Shown here: positions 34,849-44,724 of the stretch, in pieces
Numbering within the stretch: position 1 is the stretch's first letter
Layout: each line of letters begins with the position of its first letter
DNA from: Porifericola rhodea
GTDB lineage: Bacteria > Bacteroidota > Bacteroidia > Cytophagales > Cyclobacteriaceae
Length of the DNA: 64,000 nucleotides
NCBI RefSeq assembly: GCF_030506305.1
Contig: NZ_CP119421.1
Location: forward strand, 3,178,501 to 3,242,500
Direction: 5' to 3'
The notes under the pieces: model-generated
Told to the model about the DNA's origin: nothing
What the model saw: only the letters and a program-made list of their open reading frames with translations
Database searches by the model: none
Position numbers and translations under genes: made by a program

Positions 34849-35019
34849 ATGTCAGAAACTAGGCGTATGCCCTGGATAGCCAAAGCCTTATCCGGTGCTA
34901 CTATTGGAGCTTTGGTAGGTATGTATGTGAGCAACACTTTTTTGGGAGGGGGAGTCTGGCCCATACTGGCACTAACGCTTGCCGGAGCAGTAGTTGGTGT
35001 ATTGTTTTTCGGGAAGTAG
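34849..35019 (+). CDS. Small two-span membrane protein with glycine-rich helices
   Basis: About 56 aa starting at ATG 34849 (MSETRRMPWIAKALSGATIG). The longer frame from 34777 lacks a good start context. Two Gly/Ala-rich spans (about 12-29 and 35-53) ending LFFGK suggest tightly packed membrane helices. Function unknown. Confidence 0.6.
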   Translation: MSETRRMPWIAKALSGATIGALVGMYVSNTFLGGGVWPILALTLAGAVVGVLFFGK

Positions 35020-35086
35020 CAGTATAAAAAGACCTGAGCTTTTGTAAGGTGGGCTAGCGATGCTGAAGGTATAAGCAGACATGTGC

Positions 35087-35662
35087 TCAATACTCCCACC
35101 GCGCAGGAAGGTGGTAGTCTGACATTATTCTACGCGTAGGAGGGTACTCCTTTAAATGAGCAAGCATCTCATTGATGTCTTTTTCAAACTCTATATAGTA
35201 GTCGAGATCCAGCTTTTGGAGTTTGTTAAGGGCAAGCTGGGCCTTACGGCATACATAAGCAGCAAATTTGTCTGCTCGGTGTTCATGCTTGTAGAGTATG
35301 CCTCTCTGCTTACGAAATGCCAGATTTACCAACAGAATCAGGAGTTGTACTTCGCCGTATTTATCTCTGGTAATTTTAACATGTTTGCTGATAGCCCCAC
35401 TAAAATCCCGGAGTACCATCATTACCAAGCCCGGCGTATAGCTCCACTGATGGAAATCTTTACGGGAAAATACCTGGAGGGCGCTTTCCTTTAATTGATC
35501 TCGTCTCATTTCCATATCAGAATCATCTTCCAATAGCTGATGTCTAAGCTTAGCAGTAAGGGTTTCGTCTTTGGCGATAAGACGAAGCAGTAGTTTATCT
35601 TTCTCTTTTTCAGGAAGCATGAGTATTGCTTCTTTCAGCTCAGGAGTAATTTTTGAAGCCAT
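35087..35662 (-). CDS. Hypothetical helical protein
   Basis: Unrecognised 191-aa cytosolic, mostly helical, charged protein. The first 45 residues (ITPELKEAILMLPEKEKDKL and LLRLIAKDETLTAKLRHQLL) look like a helix-turn-helix pair or coiled coil. A central part has HQWSYTPGLVMMVLRDFSGAISKHVKITRDKYGEVQLLIL and a C-terminal part has KLQKLDLDYYIEFEKDINEMLAHL. There is no signal peptide. I cannot name a function. Confidence 0.65.
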   Translation of the reverse strand: MASKITPELKEAILMLPEKEKDKLLLRLIAKDETLTAKLRHQLLEDDSDMEMRRDQLKESALQVFSRKDFHQWSYTPGLVMMVLRDFSGAISKHVKITRDKYGEVQLLILLVNLAFRKQRGILYKHEHRADKFAAYVCRKAQLALNKLQKLDLDYYIEFEKDINEMLAHLKEYPPTRRIMSDYHLPARWEY

Positions 35663-35750
35663 AGCTTATGTGCGTATTTGCTGTATCAAAGGCTAAGGTA
35701 AGGGCAAAAGATTTTATGCTGGAAGTTTTTAGCCAACAAGCATAAAAAAA

Positions 35751-35774
35751 GCTCCTGAACTAATGCTCAGGAGC
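35751..35774 (-). terminator. Intrinsic terminator after the 86-aa gene
   Basis: Stem GCTCCTGA (35751-35758) and TCAGGAGC (35767-35774); on the minus strand followed by seven T residues. Confidence 0.85.
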
Positions 35775-35794
35775 CTCATATAATAAAGTAAAAT

Positions 35795-36055
35795 CTAGTT
35801 TCTACCAAACTCACGGAAAGCGAAGCGCTTCTCAGGGGCTTCCTCTCGGTAGGCCACAGCTTTCTTCACTTCCGGATGATCGTTCAGGTAACTATCTACA
35901 GCATCTTCCAACTGGTCTTCTGCATTAGAGCTTACTTTAGTTTTGTCTACGTATAGCTTGTCAGTTACCGTTTCCTCATTAAAGAACTCTATACTATTAA
36001 GAGGATAATCCTGCCCACTTATAGGCTCGTTAGATAAAAATTCTTTATAATCCAT
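35795..36055 (-). CDS. Hypothetical 86-aa acidic protein
   Basis: Unrecognised soluble protein, strongly acidic in the middle (SNAEDQLEDAVDSYLNDHPEVKK) and basic at the end (EKRFAFREFGRN). No membrane segment. A good terminator follows it and its own upstream gap separates it from the sialate esterase gene, so it is probably a real single gene. Confidence 0.55.
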   Translation of the reverse strand: MDYKEFLSNEPISGQDYPLNSIEFFNEETVTDKLYVDKTKVSSNAEDQLEDAVDSYLNDHPEVKKAVAYREEAPEKRFAFREFGRN

Positions 36056-36136
36056 AATTCTATCAGTTTAAAAAGTTATACTTCTACTCAACAAGCTCAG
36101 AGCCAAGATGTTCCCTTAGTTACTTACTTTTTACAT

Positions 36137-38107
36137 TTACTCAGCAGCTTCATCGGTACTGGCGGGCCACTGGTCGGTACGGAAAGGCAAAGCGGGCAGT
36201 CCTTCTTCATTGTATAGATTAAGATCATCAGGATTATCTGCCCATCCATAACGTACCGCCGCAGGGTTAATCATTTTATCATGATATACAATTACGGTCT
36301 TTTCATTCAGTATATAAGCTTTGGCAGCTTTAAACTGACGGTCTTCTCTGGCAATTGAAAAACCTTTTACGTAGCCGTATTTATCTTTGACCACTAGAGG
36401 AGAACCTTGGGTCTCAAAAGTGATAGCAATCTGGTTGCCAAGAAACTCCATAGAGTCAAACACTGGGCCCTGATGTACGAGTTTTTCATTGTAAATTGTA
36501 GCACGGGCCGCAAGAGCTAAGCGACGGCCTACCTCTTTTTTGTTGTTAGGGTGTATGTTATCAGCCTCTCCCAAATCTATTGCCGTGGCCATGGCAGTAT
36601 GAGGTAAAGAAAGCGTCATAGCCTGAGCTTCTCTTAGCTCTGCCCATTCACTTTCTTGCGGTATGCTGTCTGCTTGCCTGTAGTTGGCCAGTTGTACAAA
36701 AAGAAAAGCTAAGTCCGGAGCCTTCCAGCGAGAACGCCAGTCCTGTATCAGGGCCGGAAAGAGAGAGCGGTACTCGTAAGCTCGGCTGGCATTTCTTTCT
36801 CCCTGGTACCAGAGTATACCCTTAAGCGCGTAAGGAATAAGTGGTGCAATCATACCATTAAATTGCGTCATTGGGGTGTCACCAGTAAAAACCGGAGCAG
36901 GCTTAGCTGCTAGGTCATGTATGTTAATGCCGCTTTGGTAGCGCCAGTCTCCATCCAGAAAGAACTGATGCTGCTGATCACTAATATAAAACTCCTCTTT
37001 ATTGCTCTGCATACCCCCCTGGTTGCCAGAGTCTAGTATACGAATAGTTATCTGATTGTTACCAGACTTCAAGTAGGCACGAGGAATAGAGTGGGTTCTG
37101 GACCAGCCTCCTTCTCCGCTCCCTATCTGTTTACCATTAATCCATACGGTTTCAAAATTGTGTATGCCTTTGAGGTGGAGGGTAAGGTCTTTACCTATCA
37201 TATGGTCTGGTAGGCTAAACGACTTACGAAACCATACTGAGCCATCGTAATCGGGTAAGCCAGAGCGCTCCCAGGTGGAAGGCATGTACATGCTTTTCCA
37301 GTTTTTATCATTATAATTGGGGCTATACCACAGCTCCGCATAGCCTGGGTCATGCTTCTCTGACCTGTCGGCCCACTTTTGCATTTCCTGGTCATAATTT
37401 TCTTCCAGTTCTTGCAGAGTCTGGCGGTAACGCCCGAGCGCTTCTACCCTGGCTTTGTGCTTAGGAAACTCTGAGAGGGCTTCTTTGCTCATCCAGGCTT
37501 CTATAGAAGTGCCGCCCCAGTAGGCTCCAATCAGACCGATAGGGATTTCGTTTTTTTCGTATAGCTCATGGGCAAAGAAGTAAGCTACTGCTGAGAACTT
37601 AAGCACCTGTGTGCTATCGGCGATTTGCCAGTTTTTTTTGGCTACCTGTGTCTGTGGGCTGAAGGCCCGGCTTTTGCTCACGCTAAAGTAGCGAATGTTC
37701 GGATACTGCTTTGCTTCAGCTGCAACCTTATAGGCTTCGTGCAGTTTAGATACCGACCATTCCATATTGGACTGCCCACTAGCCAGGTACACATCGCCAA
37801 ATAGAATATTGTTGAGTGTGATGTTATTTTTGCCGCTGATAGTGATACTGTGAGGACCACCGGCAGAGGTAGGAGGGAGCACAATCTGCCATTTACCTTC
37901 TTTATCGGCCTGGGTGGTATAGGTTTTTCCCTGAAATATCAGGGCCACTGCCTCTTTGCGGTCGGCGGTACCCCATATAGGCACATCGGTGTCGCGCTGG
38001 AGCACCATATTGTCGGAAAAGAAATGAGGCAGTACGATATCTGCCTGTGCTAAAAAAGGACTGCTGAGCAGCATGTAGCTGATCAGTAAGCTAAGAGTAC
38101 GTTTCAT
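36137..38107 (-). CDS. Sialate O-acetylesterase with jelly-roll insert
   Basis: A 656-aa secreted SGNH hydrolase that would remove O-acetyl groups from sialic acid or from xylan-type glycans. The signal peptide ends FLAQA (about residue 21). The nucleophile block is YLASGQSNMEWS (Ser113). A beta-galactosidase-like jelly-roll insert (about 255-385, with GSVWFRKSFSLPDHM and LKGIHNFETVWINGK) interrupts the catalytic domain. The block YQGERN replaces the more common YQGESN. The C-terminal catalytic pair is DNIHP (Asp516, His519). An upstream TTG codon is skipped in favour of ATG 38107. It lies 25 bases downstream of the TPR-CHAT gene, so the two probably form an operon. Confidence 0.9.
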   Translation of the reverse strand: MKRTLSLLISYMLLSSPFLAQADIVLPHFFSDNMVLQRDTDVPIWGTADRKEAVALIFQGKTYTTQADKEGKWQIVLPPTSAGGPHSITISGKNNITLNNILFGDVYLASGQSNMEWSVSKLHEAYKVAAEAKQYPNIRYFSVSKSRAFSPQTQVAKKNWQIADSTQVLKFSAVAYFFAHELYEKNEIPIGLIGAYWGGTSIEAWMSKEALSEFPKHKARVEALGRYRQTLQELEENYDQEMQKWADRSEKHDPGYAELWYSPNYNDKNWKSMYMPSTWERSGLPDYDGSVWFRKSFSLPDHMIGKDLTLHLKGIHNFETVWINGKQIGSGEGGWSRTHSIPRAYLKSGNNQITIRILDSGNQGGMQSNKEEFYISDQQHQFFLDGDWRYQSGINIHDLAAKPAPVFTGDTPMTQFNGMIAPLIPYALKGILWYQGERNASRAYEYRSLFPALIQDWRSRWKAPDLAFLFVQLANYRQADSIPQESEWAELREAQAMTLSLPHTAMATAIDLGEADNIHPNNKKEVGRRLALAARATIYNEKLVHQGPVFDSMEFLGNQIAITFETQGSPLVVKDKYGYVKGFSIAREDRQFKAAKAYILNEKTVIVYHDKMINPAAVRYGWADNPDDLNLYNEEGLPALPFRTDQWPASTDEAAE

Positions 38108-38132
38108 CAAAGTTTAGGCAATAGGTTGATTA

Positions 38133-41114
38133 TCAGAATACTTTCTTCCTTAAAAAGTACCAGCCTGCCAAGATAAGGGCTAGTAAAGGAAGAAGAAAAT
38201 AGACGAAGGAAAACTTAGCGTTTTCGGCCTCCTGATTGTTACTGATAAGCACAAAACCACTCCAGTAATAGGGGGCAGCAGTATTGGCATCGGCCTGTTG
38301 CAGATAGCGAAGCTTTGCGGTACGTAAGGCTTCTGCCTTTTCGTCTCCCTCATTAAGGGCCTGGTAAAAGTTTTGCATCAGCTGAGAGGTAGAGCGGTCA
38401 GATACGGCCCATAGGCTCATGAGTACATTGGGTACTCCGGCGTACATAAAGCCACGTGCCAGACTGATGATACCTTCTCCTTTCTTAATTTTGCCCACGC
38501 CGGTATTACACGCACTCAGGGTAACCATCTCAGCATTCAGCTTCATATTATAAAGCTCATAAGTGTGCAGCAAACCGTCTTCGGTGCTTTGCTGTGCTTC
38601 TTCAGGAGCAAACACCAGTTTGGAGTAGAGTGGGTTGTGGTCGTTGATGAGCGTATGTGAGGCCAGGTGAATGATGCGGCTATTAACGGCGGTAGTTTTA
38701 AAGTTTTTTTCGGTAGCCTCTTGATTAGTAAGGGCACTACCCCTTAAAAGCTGTGCTATATTTTGAACTTCTTCCTGTGCATAGGGTAGGTCCTGCAAGG
38801 CATCCAGCAACTGCCGGTCAGTAGCTGAACGAGTAGCCAGTAAAGCATCTCGCTGCCCGGAAAAAGCTGGGGCATAGCCAGCAAAACTATGTTCGTACTC
38901 AGTAACTGCCTGATAGCGAGTTGTAGCCAGCAAATTAGCAGAATACTGGTAAGCTACAGCATAATCATGAATCAGGTAAGATAGAGATTTGTAAGTGTCT
39001 CCAGATTGTGGAGGCTGGCTAAGCAAGGCTTCAAAAGGGATATAACCCAGCTGATTATCCGGAATAATTATAAGTTTATCAGCAGTATGCTCATCTAGAA
39101 TAGGTTGGAGCAAAACCCTATATAGCTTATATGCCGCCTGGCTGTAAAGCTCAAACTCTCTCTGCCGCAGCGATTGTAAAAGTGGTTCTAAAGGAAGCTC
39201 ATCAATATTGCTTCTGTATAAGCGGACTTCTTCCTGAGAAATGGCCAGAGCATAAATAGCGCTATCACCCTGCAAATATTCTATCATTAGCTCTCCTGCT
39301 TCAATAAGCTCTTGCTTTGCCTTTGCCAAGCTTATATACTGTTGCTCATGCGCCATATGGTAGTACTGTGGATATTGAGCTTTCAGCTTCTGGTTTAGGG
39401 TTTCTTCCTGGCGGTGCAGGGCAAAAATTTTGCTCTGGTATTGTCTTACTTTCTGAGAGTCTGAATGATTATAATTCTGCTCTTCAAACAGCAACTTTTT
39501 GTAGTAGGCAAGGCGGGTATTCAGTTCCTGTTCCTGAATGAGTAAGGAATTAGCTACTCCTGCCAGTTGCTTCCATTGTGCTGCCATTATATTGCTAAGG
39601 AGCAACTGAGCTTTATTCTTTTCTATAAGCTGAAAGGCCTGGGCAAGATACTGGTCATTAGACTCTGTTTTCTGTAGCTCAATGATGGTATAAAGGGCTG
39701 TCTCCAGTATACGGTTTGCATAGTCTGCAACAAATGTTCGCGATTCAGGATCATTAAATTGCTGATATATCTGATCTATTAGGTGGCTGGCAGCCATATT
39801 AGTTTGGTGAGCAAGTATCAGGTCCACCTTTTTTTGCTCCTCGGTGAAACGTTGTGTCAGAATTTCCGCTTTTCTATGCATTAGCTTAAGCGTAGTCAGC
39901 TCATCCAGAATTGTATCTTCGGGTGTAGGTGTATATTCAAGCTTCGTTTTATCATAAGTTTTAACTACGGCACCCAGCCCCTCCTGTAGCTGATGCAGTG
40001 CATGGTCCCATTGCTGCAATGCCTGATATATTAGTGCTTCCTGATAATATGACTCTGCCAGCATACGGCCATGTTTTCCATAGTTGTCTTTATGTATTGC
40101 CAAGGCTTTTTGTGTGTAGATCAGGGCGGAGTCGTAGCGCTGGCTACGTTGGTGTAATTCTGCCAGGTTAAGGTAGCTACTGGCAACGGTACTGTGTCGG
40201 TCTCCTACCTCTTGTATTTTTAGCCTTATGGATTCGTGGGTAGTGGGTAGTGCTTTGTCATATTGGCCCAGGTCAAGATAAGCCCTGCCCAGATTGTTCA
40301 GGTTAGATGCATAAGACTGTCCCAATGCCTGTTTGATGGCTATACCTTTGAGTACATAGTTTTTTTCTTCTTCATACATCTTTTGTCTGCCATACACTAA
40401 ACCTATGTTATTATATACATCAGCCAGAGCGCCGCGGTATTTCTGATCACCGTTCTCCAGTATCTCCATAGATTTGAAATAATATTGCAGGGCCAGATCG
40501 TGCTCAAAAAGGCGACTATAAGAAAGACCTATATAATGCAGCGCATTGGCGACGGCAATGTGGTCTTCTGCAAAGTGTTGCTGGTTGATGTGAAGGTATT
40601 TTTTCTGGTACTCAAGCGACTGCTGGTAGTTGCCTATGACAAAGTACAGGCGGCCCAGATTATGAAAGCTTTCTGCCAGCAATAGGTCATCTGGGTTGAG
40701 TACTTTTTTTCTAAGTTCACAGCTTTTACGGACATTCTCCAGTGCTTCTACAAATTGGGCCTGTCGGGCATAGCTGATACCTATATTGAAGTAATAACTA
40801 GCCCTCAGGCTATAGTTAAGGTGGGCAGAAAGAGAATCTAAGAGGTAAGTATAACTTTGAATAGCCTCACTACTTTTACGATGCTGAAAATACAGGGCTG
40901 CTGCTGAAGAGCGTGCTTCAATGCTTTCTGCCCACTGTTGCTGTTGGGAGAAACTGCCTGAGGCCAGTAAAAAGTAGCTTACGGCACTGTCCAGCTGATT
41001 TTTTTGAGCGAAGGCTTCTGCTTTCTGTAAGTAGGTTTCTGCATCTGGCCCGTGAGGGCTTTGCGCCTGCATAATTAATGGAAACCATAGCAGAATAAGG
41101 AAAGAAAATCTCAC
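38133..41114 (-). CDS. TPR-CHAT caspase-like membrane protein
   Basis: A 993-aa protein with a GTG start and signal peptide (MRFSFLILLWFPLIMQAQ). Residues about 20-420 are about ten tetratricopeptide repeats of the Kinesin-light-chain type (NLGRLYFVIGNYQQSLEYQK, NNIGLVYGRQKMYEEEK). A helical stretch leads to a C-terminal CHAT domain (about 640-950) with the His in IIHLASHT (His820) and Cys in LSACNTGVG (Cys869), then FMYAGVPNVLMSLWAVSD. A membrane helix (about 968-988) and RKKVF follow, so the signal peptide and end-anchor place the TPR and protease parts in the periplasm. Such proteins are common in Bacteroidota with unknown target. Confidence 0.9.
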   Translation of the reverse strand: MRFSFLILLWFPLIMQAQSPHGPDAETYLQKAEAFAQKNQLDSAVSYFLLASGSFSQQQQWAESIEARSSAAALYFQHRKSSEAIQSYTYLLDSLSAHLNYSLRASYYFNIGISYARQAQFVEALENVRKSCELRKKVLNPDDLLLAESFHNLGRLYFVIGNYQQSLEYQKKYLHINQQHFAEDHIAVANALHYIGLSYSRLFEHDLALQYYFKSMEILENGDQKYRGALADVYNNIGLVYGRQKMYEEEKNYVLKGIAIKQALGQSYASNLNNLGRAYLDLGQYDKALPTTHESIRLKIQEVGDRHSTVASSYLNLAELHQRSQRYDSALIYTQKALAIHKDNYGKHGRMLAESYYQEALIYQALQQWDHALHQLQEGLGAVVKTYDKTKLEYTPTPEDTILDELTTLKLMHRKAEILTQRFTEEQKKVDLILAHQTNMAASHLIDQIYQQFNDPESRTFVADYANRILETALYTIIELQKTESNDQYLAQAFQLIEKNKAQLLLSNIMAAQWKQLAGVANSLLIQEQELNTRLAYYKKLLFEEQNYNHSDSQKVRQYQSKIFALHRQEETLNQKLKAQYPQYYHMAHEQQYISLAKAKQELIEAGELMIEYLQGDSAIYALAISQEEVRLYRSNIDELPLEPLLQSLRQREFELYSQAAYKLYRVLLQPILDEHTADKLIIIPDNQLGYIPFEALLSQPPQSGDTYKSLSYLIHDYAVAYQYSANLLATTRYQAVTEYEHSFAGYAPAFSGQRDALLATRSATDRQLLDALQDLPYAQEEVQNIAQLLRGSALTNQEATEKNFKTTAVNSRIIHLASHTLINDHNPLYSKLVFAPEEAQQSTEDGLLHTYELYNMKLNAEMVTLSACNTGVGKIKKGEGIISLARGFMYAGVPNVLMSLWAVSDRSTSQLMQNFYQALNEGDEKAEALRTAKLRYLQQADANTAAPYYWSGFVLISNNQEAENAKFSFVYFLLPLLALILAGWYFLRKKVF

Positions 41115-41510
41115 GGGTAGTTTATTGAAGTTGTTAATAGTATGATTAAAGGAAAGTAATGGATTTTAGCTTAGGAGTCAATCTAAAGCCATAATAGCAT
41201 TCAATTTAATAAAGAGGTGGGCTAATTATAAAATTTGCAAGTAAGTGGCTAATACTTAAGTGTATTGAGAATGTAATAGCTGTTATTTTGTTTTAAATCC
41301 TCATAAATATATTAAAAATTGACAATTACTCATATATGTTTTCTCCTATAAAATAAATATTAAGTGTTTGGACTTATTTGCAAAATATTTGTAGCTTGAT
41401 ATGCACGAGCAGCCTGTATTTTTAATGATTTTGTACTGATTATTTTCAGTGTGAAAATTTATTGTACTAATACTTTTTACTCAGTCATATTTTCTAAACC
41501 AACCTAATAC
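41115..41510. other. Upstream region of the first SusC gene
   Basis: A gap of 396 AT-rich bases between divergent genes. It must contain the SusC promoter. Several TTTG and TATTTG-like strings occur (for example TTTGCAAAATATTTG near 41378-41392), but none gives a clean -33/-7 pair. No gene is supported. Confidence 0.5.
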
Positions 41511-44500
41511 ATGAGAACATCTACCAGATGGCAGTGGATAAGCTTGACCTTGTTTTGCTTGCTACTGACCTCAACAACAACCTATGCACAGCAGAGAATC
41601 GTAAGAGGTACTGTTACCTCTGAGGATGAAGGAACGCTACCAGGTGTTAATGTACTGATCAAAGGAAGTACTACTGGTACCGTAACTGATATGGATGGAA
41701 ACTATCAAATTTCTGTGCCTAATGACAATGCCGTACTGGTATTTTCTTCTATTGGCTACACTGCCGAAGAAGTGACCGTAGGTAACCAATCCACTATTAA
41801 TGTTGAGCTTGTACCAGATATACAATCTTTGAGCGAGGTGGTAGTGGTTGGCTATGGTACACAGGAAAAAGGCGTAGTTACAGGAGCAGTATCTTCAGTA
41901 GATATGGATCAGGTACAAAGTCTGCCCCTTACCTCAGTTGAGCAAACCCTACAGGGACGGGTGCCCGGTGTACAGGTAACACAGACAGGCGGTGGAACCC
42001 CCGGAGGTGCCGTGCAGGTGAATATCAGAGGTATTGGTACTATCAATGGCGAAACTCCTCTTTATGTAATTGATGGAGTGCAGGTACAGCAAGGGCAACA
42101 GGGACCAGATGGCTATAGTATACTCAATAGTCTAAACCCTAGTGATATAGAGTCTATTGACATACTTAAAGATGCTTCGGCAGCGGCAATCTATGGCTCC
42201 CGAGCTTCTGGAGGAGTCGTGTTAATTACCACAAAAAGAGGGAAGTCTGGGCCTGTCAAGGTAAACTTAGATGCTTATTATGGTATGCAATCACAGGGAA
42301 GTTTCTACGATGTACTAAGTGGTCCTGAGTATATTAATTACCTACAAGAACTACATAGCGGTCCTGATGGTCAGATTCCTTTAGCTTTTGACTCCAATGC
42401 AGATGGAGGCGGACGCTTGCTGAATACTGATATCAATACGAACTGGCAAGACGAACTCTATAACCCCGCACCCATCCAAAAATACAATGTTGGACTCTCT
42501 GGCGGTAATGATAATGCGGTATTTAGCGCAGGTTTTGAATATTTTAATCAGGAGGGTACGATGAAAGGTACTTCTTTTGACAGACTGGCTTTACGTATCA
42601 ATTCTGACTTTAAAATTGGCAAGAGAATAAAAGTAGGAGAAAGCTTTTTGCTGAGTAAAACATACCGTGAGGTAAACGGAGGCTCCGGGGGAAGGCAGCC
42701 TCAGGAGCATGCAATCAAACAAGCTCCTACGGTATCCATTTTTGATAACAGCTTTCTTGGAGGATATGCTCATCCGGATACTGACGAAGGGCAAGATGCC
42801 AGAAATCCAATTGCTGATGCTGCTCTGCTTACCAACGACCAGGATCGTTATCAGATATTTGGATCAGTATACGGAGAGTTGGAAATATTCAAGAGTTTAA
42901 CTTATAAGTTACAGTTAGGTCTAGATTTTAGTTATCAGAATAGCCTTAACTACAACCCTGAATTTGAGCAGGTACGTCGTCTTACTACTTTTTCGTCTAT
43001 TACTAGAAACCGCTCAGAGTCTATCAACCCTTTGGTAGAGCAGACTTTGACCTATCAGAAATCATTTGGAGAGCACAACCTTACCGTACTTGGAGGATGG
43101 TCAGCACAGGAGACCAACTACTCTAACATAAGCATAAGCGGGCAGAAACTTCCACCTAATGTAATCTCTGTAGAAGCAGCTACTGAAAATGTAACTGTAA
43201 GCGAGAGCGATGATGAGGTAGCTTTGCGCTCTATCTTCGGACGTGTATCTTACGATTATGCAAATAAGTATCTGGTCACAGCTAATATTCGTAGAGATGA
43301 ATCTTCAAAGTTGTTTAGGGGTACAGACCCGACAGGAATATTCCCTTCAGTTTCTGCTGGATGGCGAATTAGTGAAGAAGCTTTCATGGAAAGTGTACCC
43401 TTTATCAGCGACCTGAAGGTTAGAGCGGGTATAGGAGAAGTAGGAAATCAGGCTCCTCTGGGGCCATACCCCACCGATGCTAATCTACTGACCAACTACT
43501 ACTATGTGCTGGGTAACACACCAACAGCAGGAATCAGCCAGTCGGAGCTGGCAAACCGGAGTATAACCTGGGAAACATCTCGGCAACTGGACATTGGCGT
43601 AGATATGGGTTTATTGGACAACCGCATTTTTATCAACTTTGATTATTACAAGAGGAATACGGTTGACCTGATTTTGAGAGCTTCGGTACCTCCTTCTGTT
43701 GGTTTAGGAGCTCCTTTTGTCAATGCTGGAGAAGTAGAAAACCGCGGGGTAGAAATGGGTATCACCTATCGTAAATCAGTAGGTGATTTTCAGTTTGACG
43801 TAAATGCGAACCTGACTACTATTAACAATGAAGTAATAGCTCTGGCAGGTGATGAAGATGTAGTACTACGTTCTGGTAGTGTTACCGATGACATCAATGA
43901 AGTATCGTGGACTCAGGTAGGGGAGTCGATTGGTACTTTTTACGGCTACGAGAGTGAGGGTATCTTTAGAGACTGGGATGAAGTGTACAGTCATGCCTAT
44001 ATCAACCAGGAAGTAACGGGAACTACAGATGCTAATGGTGTGCCCATTTATGATACTGATGCCAGAGATGCGGAAACAGCTGTAGACAGAACTGCTCCTG
44101 GTGATCTTAAATGGAAAGATCAGAATGGTGACGGAATTGTCAACAGTGAGGACCAAGTAGCATTAGGTAGCCCAATACCTGACTTTCTTTATGGCTTATC
44201 GTTTAATGCCGGATATAAGGGGTTTGACTTCCAGGTTTTTCTACAGGGCTCTCAGGGGGGCGAAATTTATAATGCTGCTAAACGTTGGCTGGTAGACTTT
44301 CGCCAAAACTTTAATCAGGGAGCTGAAGCGCTGAATGCTACTTATTATCAGCCTGAATATACCGCCTCTGAACCCAGAATTGTAAGAGCAGACCCTAACA
44401 GAAATGTACTAAGAAGCTCTGACCGTTATGTATACGATGGGTCTTATGCCAGAATTAAAAATCTGGTAGTAGGTTATAATTTTTCTGCGTCAGTATTGGA

Positions 44501-44684
44501 GAGAATTAATGCGAATAAACTGAGAGTGTATGTGTCGGCTCAAAACCTCGCTACCTTCACCAGTTATTATGGACTGGAGCCAGAAGTTGGTTCTCGTACA
44601 GGCGATCCCCGTTCCAATGGTATTGATCGTTTGCTGTATCCTCAGCCCAGAACCATCATTGCAGGCATACAGCTTGGCTTTTAA
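41511..44684 (+). CDS. SusC/RagA-type TonB-linked outer membrane protein
   Basis: A 1057-aa glycan or peptide importer of the outer membrane. Signal peptide 1-26 (ending TTYAQ). A CarboxypepD_reg-like domain follows (about 28-110, GTVTSEDEGTLPGVNVLIKGSTTGTVTDMDG and FSSIGYTAEEV). The TonB box and plug begin SLSEVVVVGYGTQEKGVVTGAV and run to ASAAAIYGSRASGGVVLITTKRG, then the 22-strand barrel ends in a TIIAGIQLGF tail. There is no STN domain and no sigma/anti-sigma pair beside it, so it is regulated differently from the second SusC. It precedes its SusD gene by 40 bases. Confidence 0.94.
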   Translation: MRTSTRWQWISLTLFCLLLTSTTTYAQQRIVRGTVTSEDEGTLPGVNVLIKGSTTGTVTDMDGNYQISVPNDNAVLVFSSIGYTAEEVTVGNQSTINVELVPDIQSLSEVVVVGYGTQEKGVVTGAVSSVDMDQVQSLPLTSVEQTLQGRVPGVQVTQTGGGTPGGAVQVNIRGIGTINGETPLYVIDGVQVQQGQQGPDGYSILNSLNPSDIESIDILKDASAAAIYGSRASGGVVLITTKRGKSGPVKVNLDAYYGMQSQGSFYDVLSGPEYINYLQELHSGPDGQIPLAFDSNADGGGRLLNTDINTNWQDELYNPAPIQKYNVGLSGGNDNAVFSAGFEYFNQEGTMKGTSFDRLALRINSDFKIGKRIKVGESFLLSKTYREVNGGSGGRQPQEHAIKQAPTVSIFDNSFLGGYAHPDTDEGQDARNPIADAALLTNDQDRYQIFGSVYGELEIFKSLTYKLQLGLDFSYQNSLNYNPEFEQVRRLTTFSSITRNRSESINPLVEQTLTYQKSFGEHNLTVLGGWSAQETNYSNISISGQKLPPNVISVEAATENVTVSESDDEVALRSIFGRVSYDYANKYLVTANIRRDESSKLFRGTDPTGIFPSVSAGWRISEEAFMESVPFISDLKVRAGIGEVGNQAPLGPYPTDANLLTNYYYVLGNTPTAGISQSELANRSITWETSRQLDIGVDMGLLDNRIFINFDYYKRNTVDLILRASVPPSVGLGAPFVNAGEVENRGVEMGITYRKSVGDFQFDVNANLTTINNEVIALAGDEDVVLRSGSVTDDINEVSWTQVGESIGTFYGYESEGIFRDWDEVYSHAYINQEVTGTTDANGVPIYDTDARDAETAVDRTAPGDLKWKDQNGDGIVNSEDQVALGSPIPDFLYGLSFNAGYKGFDFQVFLQGSQGGEIYNAAKRWLVDFRQNFNQGAEALNATYYQPEYTASEPRIVRADPNRNVLRSSDRYVYDGSYARIKNLVVGYNFSASVLERINANKLRVYVSAQNLATFTSYYGLEPEVGSRTGDPRSNGIDRLLYPQPRTIIAGIQLGF

Positions 44685-44724
44685 GCTTTTTTCCAACAGA
44701 TATAACAGCATTAATATATTCGTC

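Noticed and set aside
44530-44724. Extended N-terminus of the first SusD frame
   Set aside because: These 65 codons overlap the SusC end in another frame and carry no signal, while ATG 44725 gives a correct lipoprotein start.
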